Below are positions 53,477-64,000 of a DNA stretch of 64,000 bases, piece by piece. Position 1 is the stretch's first letter. Each line of letters begins with the position of its first letter. The notes beneath the pieces were generated by a model that searched no databases, was not told the DNA's origin, and worked only from the letters and a program-made list of their open reading frames with translations. Origin of the DNA: Ephemerocybe angulata (Eukaryota; Basidiomycota; Agaricomycetes; Agaricales; Psathyrellaceae); assembly GCA_013368325.1 (NCBI GenBank), contig JAACJK010000057.1:1426001-1490000 (forward strand), written 5' to 3'. The position numbers were made by a program, and so were the translations under genes.

Positions 53477-53522
53477 GAGATAAGATTAAGTGGCTATCAC
53501 GTGATAGCATCAATCTTATCTC
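53477..53522. promoter_or_regulatory. Nested palindrome with E-box and two GATAAG sites
   Basis: A 46-bp inverted structure between the divergent TTC1 (53424) and LYS1 (53648) starts. The outer arms GAGATAAGATT (53477-53487) and AATCTTATCTC (53512-53522) are perfect 11-bp complements. The centre GCTATCACGTGATAGC (53493-53508) is a perfect 16-bp palindrome around CACGTG. The outer arms contain GATAAG, the site of fungal GATA factors; the centre is a bHLH-type site. A regulatory role for lysine or nitrogen control is inference. Confidence 0.6.
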
Positions 53523-53647
53523 GTTGCATCAAGTCTATTCCGAGTCATATTGATCAATATTTGATGCTGCTGAAGAGTATTAAATTTCGCAATCTCGTAG
53601 CCAAGCATCTTACCATACCCCCTCAATCCTCCGAACAGCTATCCAAT

Positions 53648-54923
<1,276 letters not shown>

Positions 54924-55223
54924 GCGAGTCATCGGAGAGAGAAAGTAATAAGAAATGTAATAACATATGTGCTAGCATAGGAGAGACTATCAAGGCTGTT
55001 GCCATGGATTTTGGAAAGGACGGTTGAGAACCCGCGACCATCAGGGGAGTTGTGAGAATCGCCTGCCATTTGCCGCATGTGTGTCAGAGGCTTGCCTTGG
55101 TAGCACCGCATTGCCTTCTTCTTTAATACTACTGCTCAGTTCCTCCTTCCTTCATTCTCTTCCTCGCAAGCGTTGCAGCAGCAATTATTTTGGTGCTGGC
55201 CGCCTTTTCATTTCTCTTTCTCA
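54924..55223. other. Short intergenic region
   Basis: 3' region of LYS1 and pyrimidine-rich promoter of the next gene; nothing else seen. Confidence 0.5.
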
Positions 55224-56509
55224 ATGGATATTCTTTCTTCTCCCATTCCCCACATTTCCATTTCTCTTGCCCCTCCTGAGGAAATCCCTGCCGAACCCTT
55301 TTCGCCGTTCGCTAAATCGTCCTTCACTCTGCCTCAACAATCTGACGATGCCTTCCGACCTGTCCATCTAACTCCCCCGCCCACCCACACAAGCTTCAGG
55401 AGGCAACACTCACCCCTTAGAGTCTCGGCGTCTTCCCCCGTCGAGCATTCGAAACAGACAGGAAAGGGACTTGACCCGGCCCGCTTTGAGGCGTTACTCA
55501 ATGCCTCTAGGGACAAGCCCCTTCCGCCCAAGAAGGACGCCGTCGATCTACGCAGGGAGGTCGCCATGAAGGCCCATCAGAACAAGCAAGGTGCGTTGAC
55601 GGTCGAGCGATCGCGGTGACCGCAGTCCCATATTAACACTGCGTTCCAGCGGGTCGCCGGGCGTTGTTCTTATCGAAGGTCCTCGCACCCCCTTCTCCCA
55701 CCGCGGCGGTCACACCCAAGACCCCGCCAGAGTCGCCTGCGATCTTCCATTACAGTCTCCCGTCCCCTGGTCTCGTGTCGCCTATCGCACACTACGAATC
55801 CTTGCACGATCAGGATGGAATATCGCCCGACCTTTGCCAGCCATGGGTCGAGCAAGTCGACTTCAAGGTGGCGGCCAAGCCGGAGAAGCTGCGCCCCCGT
55901 TTGAGCTTGTCCAGAAAGCCGAGGCAGCCTTTACCTTCCCTCGAGCAAATCTCAGCTCGTATCAACCGGGAACGCGGCCGCAACCAGGCGCCCCGCCACG
56001 AGGAAAGGGTCATGCAAACCGCGCCTCCCGTGCTGGTTGAGCCACAGCCTCGCCTTGTTATCGGCCGCCTGCGCATGCCAGTGCGCAAAAGCGCCGCCAC
56101 CCCTACCATCAAGATTTCCTTGTACCCCGACGAGGACGATAGCGAGGAATACTCCGCACTCTCCGCGCCAGTACTCCCTCCGAAGTCGCCATTGTTGACA
56201 ACACCGTTGGAATTACAAGTGACGACCTTGGCCGTCTCACGCTCACGAAATGTCTCTCCGACACAGCTTACGCAAGCCAATCTCATGGCGCTCAACTCCC
56301 GCGAAGTTCGCTCGTCTGCCATGCTTAACACCTTGAGGAGACGAACACAATCCACCACATTCAACGCCGTTCCCCGTCCTGGCTTTAATCCCGACCAGAC
56401 CGACCCTCGTAAAGGCTTTAGGCGTCACAGCGCTCCGCCCGACTCGATCGACCTCAGCAAACGCTTAGGCTTTGAACACCCTATCCTCAGGTTACCGGGT
56501 GCCTTCTAG
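55224..56509 (+). CDS. Unknown Pro/Ser-rich protein, 408 aa
   Basis: Two exons (55224-55590 and 55650-56509) join in frame. The start MDILSSPIPHISISLAPPEE follows a T-rich leader. A helical block LDPARFEALLNASRD, then VDLRREVAMKAHQNKQAGRR spans the intron. Further ordered pieces are QPLPSLEQISARINRERGR and RLVIGRLRMPVRKSAATP; the rest is low complexity. It ends LGFEHPILRLPGAF. I recall similar unnamed basidiomycete proteins. The basic helices suggest a nuclear or scaffold role, which is speculation. Confidence 0.72.
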
Positions 56510-57043
56510 AATGTTGGTACGGAAGACGTATCGGTTATTTCGTTGGGCTAGTTCGATTGTATCGAATATTCGGTTTGGGCTTTCCTCTTTTCACCTTCTT
56601 CTCCCTAAAAGCTTTGTGTTGAGGTTGCATGTTCCCACCTTCCTCTCTTTGGTTTTCAAGGGCTCCTTCCCCCCACGTTCTTTAAATTTATCTTAAACTA
56701 TGTTTTCAGGCTGGCCTGGACTTCTTCTTCTCTAATCTTGGGGTTCATTTTTAACCGTTTGCCGCTATGCGGCCGCTTGCAGCACATACATTCCGATCCG
56801 TAAGTACAAGGAAATCAGAAATGAACAGGTGTGACATATGCTGTCGAGAATACAATGAATTAAGGTGTCAAAAAAAGTCGACCAATGCCCCATATACCAA
56901 CAATGACGAAGAGGGAAAGAAGTAGGCCCAGTAATAGCACCCTTGAATAGGTTTAGATTAGGTGTACAGCAAAGAGTTATCAGTGTTCGATGGGGGGAGA
57001 GAAATAGATATGTAGAGGCCAGAGAACGTCGTATGCACCAAGG
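56510..57043. other. Convergent 3' region
   Basis: T-rich then mixed sequence between the ends of the 408-aa gene (+) and the Ies1-like gene (-). No gene supported. Confidence 0.5.
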
Positions 57044-59082
57044 CTATGGCAGCGGGATTTGCCCCATGATTTGTGTGGTATCGTTATCGGTTCCTTCCGC
57101 TGATCCATGAGGTGGGACTTGTCGTCCCAGCTCTGTGAGCACCTTGAGACGGCGACCTAGATATTCATTCCATGAGCATGGGCCTTAACCCGGATTGTAC
57201 ACAACGGGGCTTACCGTAATCTTGCAGAACGTGTTGTCCGTCCATGTCATCATCCGAGTCCTCCAACGGATCAGTCGTAGTCGCGACGATCCACGCATCT
57301 GTGACAAACAACGGAGATAAGGAAAAGAGACTCTGACAAAGTAGACAGAACGGGGATGAACGGTAACTTACGTTCCAGCATGCTACGGCCACGGTGGCGA
57401 GGCTGGGGAGCTTGGGTAAACGGCTGGTCTCGTCTGAACATCGAAGGGTGTAGGGGTGGTCTTTCGTGATGTGCTGATCGTGGTTGTGGTTGTGGTTGTT
57501 CTTGTGCTCCCTTTCTCTCTCGTACTCGTACTCGTACTGGTTCTGGCTCTGGTTCTGGGTCAGGTTCTGGCTGCATTCCGACCTCGGGCTCAGGTTCTTC
57601 TTGGGGTTCTTGCTCTTCAGCGCGTGGAGGAGCAGCCGGGGCGTTCAAGGGGTTCGGCCCATTTTTGGGGACATAGAAAAGAAACGACGTTTCTTCGCTA
57701 GGTGTGTCGTACACATGGCGTTGTGACCGCCTACCCACTCCAGTCTCCGGGGTCACTGCGAAAGAAAGCTATTGACACGACTGTCATACTGCAGGAAAGT
57801 ATACGACATACCCGAGATAAACAATGGCTGGGTGTTTCTTCCTGTCTTCTTCTCTTGTTCGATGGAAGTGACAAGCTGCTGGAGAAAGGTGTTACGCCTG
57901 GCAGACATAATCCGGCCCCATTGAATTTCCTCCGGCGTGTCCACGTTTTCCTTTCCTTGTTCTTCTGCGCTCAGGGTACGCAGGGACGGGGCCTTACCAG
58001 GGTTGTTCTTAGCAAACTCGTCCGCAAAGGGGTTCTCGCCATCATCAGAAGCTTCCAGATAATGGTAAACCAGCCATAAGAAGATCTGTGCACGCCCTTG
58101 GGATGCTAGACCCTTTCCGGGCAAGAAAAGATCTAGAAAATTGAAGGTCCCGTCGAAGTGGATAGTAGCGAGACCCTAACGAAGTCGGGAATCAAAAGAA
58201 GGGGAGCCCAAATAAGCTGTTCAGTAACAGGATCTGGCGGGTAACAAAAAGAGGAGTGCTTACTGCGCAGTGAGTGGCTAGCACGAAAACAAGGTTCACT
58301 ACACTGGTCGGTGGGCGCAGTCCTGCTTTCTTTGGAAAGGCAATGGAGGAACACGCGGGGAAGAATAAATGGGGTGATTTCGTGAAAGAGGGTCGAAAGA
58401 TAACGTACACGTTTTTCAAGAATTTCTTCCGGGGTCGCAGGAGGGACACCTTTTGACTCAGAAGGCAGCAGGGCAGCCTTGAGGCAGTTTTTAATCCTAG
58501 GCGCATCCTGCGCGTTCCCGTCCGTCTTCTGAAGCGATGGTACAGGGTGGTATGTCCTCAAGGCTGTTTTCATTTCTGGGAAGACTGGAGAGAGAGGCCT
58601 GAGCGTTTAAGTGATTTAGAGGCGAAGAGAGACAGGCTTACAGGCCATCGTAGTGTTGATACGACCGACGTTCGTAAGGAGAGATATCTTCGCCAGCTCT
58701 GAAGCGAACTCTGGGGTCTCTGACATCTTGTCCCTGAGTACCTTGGAACATTTACTCGAGTGGTAGATCGCGAAAGTGTAGAGGGTGCTGAAGGTAACCT
58801 TCTTTCCCTTTGAACTATGAGGGTTCGTGAAGACGGCCTTGTCGTCGTCGAAGATGTACTTGAGGAGATCATATTGGACATCCTCCCGTGTCAAAGGCTC
58901 TGCGTCATTCCGCTTGATAGGCAAGGCCTTGCGGCTGAGATATCCGACACTGGAATGTTCAGGTCAATCAAATGCAGTTAGAATGTATGACAGGCGGGAA
59001 GCAGGGACACCACGAACGGAGCTGGGGGTGGCCAACTGGGGACATATTGGTGCGTACCAGGAGGACCGAAGATGGAAGTCAT
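57044..59082 (-). CDS. IES1: INO80 chromatin-remodelling subunit (Ies1-like)
   Basis: Eight exons (minus strand: 59009-59082, 58642-58949, 58409-58584, 58264-58329, 57812-58175, 57372-57755, 57215-57298, 57044-57156) give 522 aa. The conserved core has RKALPIKRNDAEPLTREDVQ, SSKCSKVLRDKMSETPEFA, LTNVGRINTTMAFFPEMKTA, KTDGNAQDAPRIKNCLKAAL, PPTSVVNLVFVLATHCAG, FDGTFNFLDLFLP and ENVDTPEEIQWGR, which I recognise as the fungal Ino-eighty subunit 1 family. About 130 C-terminal residues hold Glu-Pro and Gln-Pro repeats, then DEDS-like acidic sequence. INO80 slides nucleosomes and exchanges H2A.Z. The first splice donor (GTCCCT) is weak, so the N-terminal ~25 residues are less certain. Confidence 0.77.
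57480..57610. repeat. Coding microsatellite in the Ies1-like gene
   Basis: Short-period repeats (TGGTTG, CTCGTA and TGGTTC/TGGCTC words on the plus strand) encode Gln-Pro, Arg-Val and Glu-Pro dipeptide runs on the minus strand. All stay in frame. Likely to vary in length between strains. Confidence 0.7.
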
Positions 59083-59580
59083 GAGGAAGGATGATACGCT
59101 TGGACACGAGGCGAGGCCCTCCTTTTACACGTCAATATCAGAGAATCCAATGTGACGGTAGAGGAAGACGCTGGAAACCAGAGTCTCACGTGTAGCCGTG
59201 ATGATTTACCAGAGCTTGCACGAGCAAAGGAAATGATGGATTTCTGGGCGACACCAGACCAGATAGAGAGCGGTGCCAGGTGGCCAGTGGCGACGAGGTA
59301 ACGCGCTTGTGAAGGCGTCTGGCAACGCGGCTCCAAGCCGGGGTAATCCTAGGAACCGTCGCGTTTGCAGTCAGCAAGAGGCACGATATAAAGGCAATGC
59401 AGTAGTACAATTTCGAGCACGACAAGGCCAGCCCGTCCGTGAACGCGTGAACTTTTAAGTAAATGAGGGACGCTTTCAAGGCACCTTGATCGGGAAGAAA
59501 GGCGCATCCGTGTTTTCCCACGGCGACTCTAACCCAGGCATTTCTTTTTCGGCGTGACATACTCCTTCGCCACGTCCATC
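59083..59580. other. Divergent promoter region
   Basis: About 500 bp between the Ies1-like gene (-) and TIM8 (+). Frames of 85-124 aa here have no motif and overlap; no gene supported. Confidence 0.5.
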
Positions 59581-60002
59581 ATGTCCGACTCTCTCCAACT
59601 CGATGCTGCCACCCAGGTCCGTACAGAATCTTGGTTTCGCTCCAACTAACTCACACTATGCCCAGAATGAGCTCCAGAAGTTTGTCGCGCAGGAGACCGC
59701 CCAGGTATGGCTGCCACTCGGTCCACCGTTGATGATGACCTCATTCCGCATTCCCAATCCAGAGGAAGGTGAACGAAAGCATTCACCAGTTCACCGGGCT
59801 TTGCTGGGACAAGTGAGTACAATTCATGACTCTTTGCATCTCAGTATTTCATGTCGCTAGGTGCATCACCAACGTCACCTCGGGTCGTCTCGCGCCGACA
59901 GAGGCTTCCTGCCTCACCAACTGCGTTGGCCGCTTCCTTGACGCCAGTCTCCAGCTCGTTCGCGACGTCGAGAACAAGCGCAATCAAATTGGTCACGCAT
60001 AG
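59581..60002 (+). CDS. TIM8: Small Tim chaperone TIM8 (mitochondrial intermembrane space)
   Basis: Four exons (59581-59616, 59666-59704, 59763-59812, 59861-60002) give 88 aa, right for small Tims. The twin CX3C motif is complete: CWDKC and CLTNC, separated by 15 residues. Flanking helices are NELQKFVAQETAQ and VGRFLDASLQLVRDVE. FTGLCWDKCITNVTSGRL fits Tim8 better than Tim9, 10 or 13. With Tim13 it escorts membrane proteins across the intermembrane space. Exons are only 36, 39 and 50 nt before the last; the third acceptor could be either CCAG|AGG or six bases on. It ends 44 bp from the convergent acyltransferase. Confidence 0.87.
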
Positions 60003-60046
60003 ACTCCAAAAGTACTTTACAAGTCCGTCGTAATACACAGGCCCAC

Positions 60047-61521
60047 TCATGCTACTTTCAACCGCTTCCACGAATACGCAAGTGCAGCAGGCCAGAAGAA
60101 ACAGAAGGCGTCTAAGATCTCAGTCTTTCTATGAAGCTGGACCGGGATATCAACGTGTGGAGACGAGGAAGCCTTCGCCGTGAAGGAACCTGTCTCATGG
60201 AAGCGGCCCATGGATTCGTCCTTCTCCTGCCACAACCGACGAAGCCACGCGTCGAATTCGTCTTTCTCGCTTGAAGGAATCTCCACCTCTACCACCCCCT
60301 TCTTCTTCGTCCCTGTCGTGCTTGGCCTCAAGGAAGAGAGATTCCCGATAGGGACGTCACCTTTGACGTCAAGCATTCGGAGGTGGATGTGGATCTCGGG
60401 GGGTGGGACCCCTTGCATGAAGATGGACCGAAGGGTGTAGTAGCTCTGGCCATATCCCATCGGAGGAATTCCCGGGTAATGGACTGTCATATCCAGCAGC
60501 TTGAGACTGGGTATCCTGGGCGAAAGCGACCGGAGGCTGTAATGGAGGCCAGTGGACCTCGGGAGTAACATGTGTTTAAGGTCATCCTGCAGGGCATATT
60601 AAAGCATGGTAAACGGGATTTGACAACCCATGCGTACCACCCCAATCTTATCTGCAAACTTCTTGCTTATGGGCCTTGTTCCTTGGCTAATCAGCGTGCC
60701 TTCCGGGTATAGAAGGAAGCAAAACGGTCTATGTTCGTCTTCCGCAGCTCGCCCCAACCTCGTCAGGTCGGCGGCAAGTTGTACTCTGTCCGATGCCCAT
60801 GAACGAGCGAGGAATATGAAGTTGAAGAATTGCATTCCCTAGAAGGATGTTAGAATGTGATTTGGAATAGAAGCGCCCGTGAGCTGATTCACCCATCCAA
60901 CGATAGGGACCCATCGTAAGCTCTTCTTCAGAGTGATATAGACATAGCGATGGACGCCTTTGGGACTTAGGAAATAGGTAAAGCACCAAGCGTACCACCA
61001 GTCCGCGTACATCTTGAAAGAAGACAGGGCGTCAATATGACTTCCAGAAGGTTGCGCCCAGACTCACCTGATGGTTGGCAATGAGAACGAACTTTGTGGG
61101 GAGGTCGAGCCCAACGGCCTCTCCGTTATCATCTCTAACAACATATTTTGCAATGTCCTCATCCGTAAACTTGCCTATCCCATCGCGCTCGAACGTAACA
61201 ACGAGCTTCGTCGGCGCGAACCATTGGCACATGAGGACTGCGGGTTTTGTCAAGGTGAGCACGGTTGTATACAGAGGACTACATACTTTGTAGACATCCA
61301 AAAGAGCCCTTTGTGTACCGTATACCCGAGTAATACAACTTCCTGGACCAACGAAAGGGTAGGAGGCGCAAGGGCAGGAGAAAGACGAATTGCGACCCGT
61401 TAATCATAAGACAACCGAGATCGAAGAGGACAATGAAGAGGACGGCGAGGAAGGTCTGCTGCCATGATTGGGGAGGTCTTGCAGAAATGGGGAGGTTGTG
61501 CGGAGGCTGCTTGGAGGACAT
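60047..61521 (-). CDS. PlsC-type lysophospholipid acyltransferase
   Basis: Five exons (minus strand: 61287-61521, 61068-61237, 60893-61012, 60638-60838, 60047-60586) give 421 aa. An N-terminal membrane segment (TFLAVLFIVLFDLGCLMING) is followed by the acyltransferase motif NHQMYADWWYAW (HX4D), substrate block GMQFFNFIFLARSW, and FLLYPEGTLIS (motif III). The downstream part has VPPPEIHIHLRML and one or two further hydrophobic stretches. The layout matches LCLAT/AGPAT-like fungal enzymes (Cst26/Psi1 group) that reshape phosphatidylinositol or phosphatidic acid acyl chains in the ER. The exact substrate is inferred. Confidence 0.88.
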
Positions 61522-62445
61522 GGTGGTGCGCTCGATCGCTGCCTGCACTCCGCCTGTGTTTCTTGTTTTAGCAGCTTTGATGCGGCTCGATCAATGATGC
61601 CCATCCACGCTTCTTTCACGTGTCAGAGCGACATGGGCGCTTCCTTGGCATGACCTCATGCTAACTCTCTATCACTGTCGTTGTGACAGCCTTGGAGAAC
61701 GCCTGCCTCACTGGCAGCTGCCCAGATTAATTCTCGTTAGCGGCCACACGGACGCGTAGCACAAGGGCTATCACTCCTCAGCTCAGGATCCAAAATGTCC
61801 TCAGGTACAGATTCATTTTATGACTGCATAGCTTGTGCCTTTCACATGCCGGATGCTAATTTACAGACGACGGACCATAGGGATAATCAGGGGTTGACGC
61901 CTCTGGATGACTGCTAGTCACAGGCTTATCGAGAACGGCGATGATTCTTGCCAGTGATCGCCAGTTAAAGGGCGACCACGAAGCATAGAAGCTCGGTACA
62001 GGGTACATCTGTTTCGCTGAAGAAGGTTTGAGATTTCAAAGGGTACACATCTGGTACACATGCGGGCGACATGCGGGAGTGCTGAGGACCTGAGGTAGGG
62101 CCATCCCAACTAAGCGGAGCCTTTGGTCCTCAAGATTGTGAATAGGTCATTCTGACGGCCATTCGTCCCCCAGAAGCGGAGAGCGTGGCGTCTGACTGCA
62201 AGGCGGAAGGGTCTTGTGAAGCGAACACATTTGTTCATTTGCGGAGGTTAGATCCATGTGTCGAGGTCGAGGTAAGGAGAGCAGCTGGGAAGCCGAAATT
62301 GGCACGACGGAGGAACTCAGGTTACCAAATGTTGATCATACTAGAACTTGTTCCGAACACACTCTGCAACACTTCATAAGTCTGGCGAACCCGCTCATCC
62401 TGCAACTAAACTCACATTATCACCCACAAGACGGCCATTCCTACG
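61522..62445. other. Intergenic region
   Basis: No supported gene. Short frames overlap. A GGTACACATCTGGTACACAT direct repeat occurs at 62041-62060. Confidence 0.5.
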
Positions 62446-63537
62446 ATGGCCACTCTGATACGCAGCCCGTTCGTCGACGACCTCATCCCCCTCATTCTCG
62501 ACATATCGGACCATTGGTGGACGGAGGACTACCTCCGCCTAGCCTACGTGTCATCCCCCTGGCTGTACTATGTCCGCAAAAGACTGTACGCGTGCCCGTC
62601 GATATCCTCTTTCACCGCAAGCCAGGCATTGGCAGAGACCCTTCAAGGAAACCCAGAGTTGTTGAGGCTCGTGTCAGGCATAGAGCTGCAGCCGATGGCA
62701 ACGCGCCAGCCAGGCAATGTCGTCACAGGAGCTCAAGCAGCCAGCATGCACTACCTCCTCGGGTTGGAAGGACTGAAGAAAGTGCGGCTCGGAGGGCAAA
62801 TGGCGAGGCAGGCAGAGCGGTTCTTGAACTCGCTGGCGTTCCCGGATCATGTCGAGGAGCTCGTCGTCGATGGAGGGATGCTGGGCGAGGGACCGGGTTT
62901 CTCCCCGTCGTTGGAGTGGGACGAAAGCATGTTGTATCGCTTTACAAACCTGCAAACCCTGAGACTGGCGAATGTCGAGCTGGATATCATTGCACCATCC
63001 GCCCCGGCTGCCCCGCGCCAGCTTCCGATCAATCACCTCATCCTTGACAATGTCGACATCCTCGACGGCTTCCTCTGCCAGATGGTCGGAGGCGCCGTGG
63101 TCAACTCGCTCTCAATCTGCGCGAAGTCGCCTTGCGAGTACGATGAACAGGTTCGCCTGGTACTCGACAATTGCGACGTCCAGGCCCTCCAGTACGAGGT
63201 CAGCAGTGCCCTAAGGGCTGAGCAGTCGTTCTTGGCAGGAGAACCGGGCCAGCTTCCACTCCGGCGCTTACGATTGGAAGGGCATAGCATGGACATTGGT
63301 ATGCTCTCAGAGATTGCACAACGGTGCACAGGACTCCAAGAACTCATTATCGGCGGTCGAAGTGTTGCGATTACGCCCCAAGAATGGGAAGGCTTTATCA
63401 CAACCAGGCCGCTCACTGCTCTCGAGCGAATAGGACTCCCTGGAGGCAGTCATTTACCTCCGTTCGTAAAGTGGACACCCGCTGATTTTATCGCTCTCCA
63501 AAGCGCCTCAGAATCCCAGAGACTTCAACTCATTTAA
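62446..63537 (+). CDS. F-box-like leucine-rich protein, 363 aa
   Basis: Single exon. The start MATLIRSPFVDDLIPLILD and helix YLRLAYVSSPWLYYVRKRLY resemble the degenerate F-box helices of mushroom F-box-like proteins. They are followed by leucine-rich segments: LEGLKKVRLGGQMAR, VEELVVDGGM, LQTLRLANVELDII, NHLILDNVDILDGF, LRRLRLEGHSMDI and LQELIIGGRSVAI. Such proteins are very numerous in Agaricomycetes and may recruit targets to SCF ubiquitin ligases. The F-box is weak, so the function is inferred. The overlapping 263-aa frame at 62256-63047 is a shadow. Confidence 0.75.
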   Translation: MATLIRSPFVDDLIPLILDISDHWWTEDYLRLAYVSSPWLYYVRKRLYACPSISSFTASQALAETLQGNPELLRLVSGIELQPMATRQPGNVVTGAQAASMHYLLGLEGLKKVRLGGQMARQAERFLNSLAFPDHVEELVVDGGMLGEGPGFSPSLEWDESMLYRFTNLQTLRLANVELDIIAPSAPAAPRQLPINHLILDNVDILDGFLCQMVGGAVVNSLSICAKSPCEYDEQVRLVLDNCDVQALQYEVSSALRAEQSFLAGEPGQLPLRRLRLEGHSMDIGMLSEIAQRCTGLQELIIGGRSVAITPQEWEGFITTRPLTALERIGLPGGSHLPPFVKWTPADFIALQSASESQRLQLI

Positions 63538-64000
63538 TGCTTTTGACATCTCGCTCACTGACTCGGACTGATGCTCTGACTTCCCATTGGACAGCTACCC
63601 TACATACCATATGATATCAGCGTTTCGCCCGCCACCACTATCTGAAATACCCACTATAATCCGTGTAAATCGTTTCTTAATTTTGTTTGGATAAAGGATG
63701 TACAACGCCATTACGATAATAACGAATTCCTGTAGGCCTCAAGGCCGTGGGCACTGGGGACGGCGACGTTTCACAGCGAGTCCGACGGGCGGTCGGCTAA
63801 AGCGCCCGGTAGACTCTGACGCTTAGCCAAAAAGAGAAATTGGTTTTTCGTCTCCTGACATTGAATTGTGGTCACTCGCGACGTCGTTGTGGACAGCGAC
63901 GAACAGCGTTCCTGGGCATAGCAGGCGGGCTGGACCTATACCCTCGACCTCGTCGCTCTTTCTCTGTTCCCGCCTCATCTCATACCTTTTCTGTAACCGT
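63538..64000. other. 3' and intergenic sequence to the window edge
   Basis: No ORF supported. The last ~60 bases are pyrimidine-rich and may belong to the leader of a gene beyond the window. Confidence 0.4.

Noticed and set aside
62256..63047. 263-aa plus-strand frame
   Set aside because: It overlaps the F-box-like gene in another frame, is Arg/Pro rich and lacks structure; the 363-aa frame has clear LRR pattern.

Overview
This window is a gene-dense stretch of fungal nuclear chromosome, most likely from a mushroom-forming basidiomycete (Agaricomycotina). The evidence is about 33 genes in 64 kb, many introns per gene that are mostly 45-65 bp with GT...CTNA...YAG signals, balanced base composition, secreted CAP/PR-1 proteins with Ser/Thr linkers, an F-box-like LRR protein, and several conserved-looking unknown proteins of basidiomycete type. 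I see no rRNA, tRNA, CRISPR array, transposon or organellar sequence. Exon boundaries below were placed by hand from splice signals and frame, and every multi-exon model given as a CDS closes in frame.

Layout. 0.6-7.4 kb: an 829-aa unknown protein, then an ITC1/ACF1-like subunit of an ISWI chromatin remodeller. 8.4-9.1 kb: a decayed-looking gene of unknown family. 9.8-12.2 kb: a vacuolar-type amino acid transporter. 12.3-16.2 kb: eIF3k and a WDR5/Swd3 protein diverge from one short promoter, followed by a five-unit polyubiquitin gene. 16.5-18.9 kb: UTP23 (small-subunit processome) and EMC7 (ER membrane complex) diverge. 19-21.3 kb: an atypical short-chain dehydrogenase and a small unknown protein. 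21.7-25.7 kb: a tandem array of three secreted CAP-domain proteins. 26.9-30.1 kb: DLT1-like and NADH-cytochrome b5 reductase genes. 30.3-36.3 kb: a dual-specificity phosphatase, TVP23 and a polytopic membrane protein. 36.6-40.4 kb: a small membrane protein, an unknown protein and a kinase-like protein lacking catalytic motifs. 41.2-48.9 kb: an amino acid permease and a 1471-aa LRR-RhoGEF. 49.6-54.9 kb: ELP4, mitochondrial inner membrane protease IMP1, TTC1-like TPR protein and saccharopine dehydrogenase LYS1. 55.2-63.5 kb: an unknown protein, an INO80-type subunit (Ies1-like), TIM8, a PlsC-type acyltransferase and an F-box-like LRR protein.

How the genes work together. There is no single pathway cluster; most are core eukaryotic genes packed in divergent and convergent pairs. 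Recurring themes are chromatin and transcription (ITC1, WDR5, Ies1, ELP4), translation and ribosome biogenesis (eIF3k, UTP23), membrane-protein and organelle biogenesis (EMC7, IMP1, TIM8, TVP23) and amino acid handling (AVT-like transporter, permease, LYS1). The accessory part is the CAP array. I found no convincing new multi-gene system. The most notable items are the CAP tandem array with its intron difference, a 46-bp nested palindrome in the LYS1/TTC1 promoter, intron positions repeated within polyubiquitin, a GC-AG intron in ITC1, extreme microexons, and two enzyme-fold proteins that lack catalytic residues.
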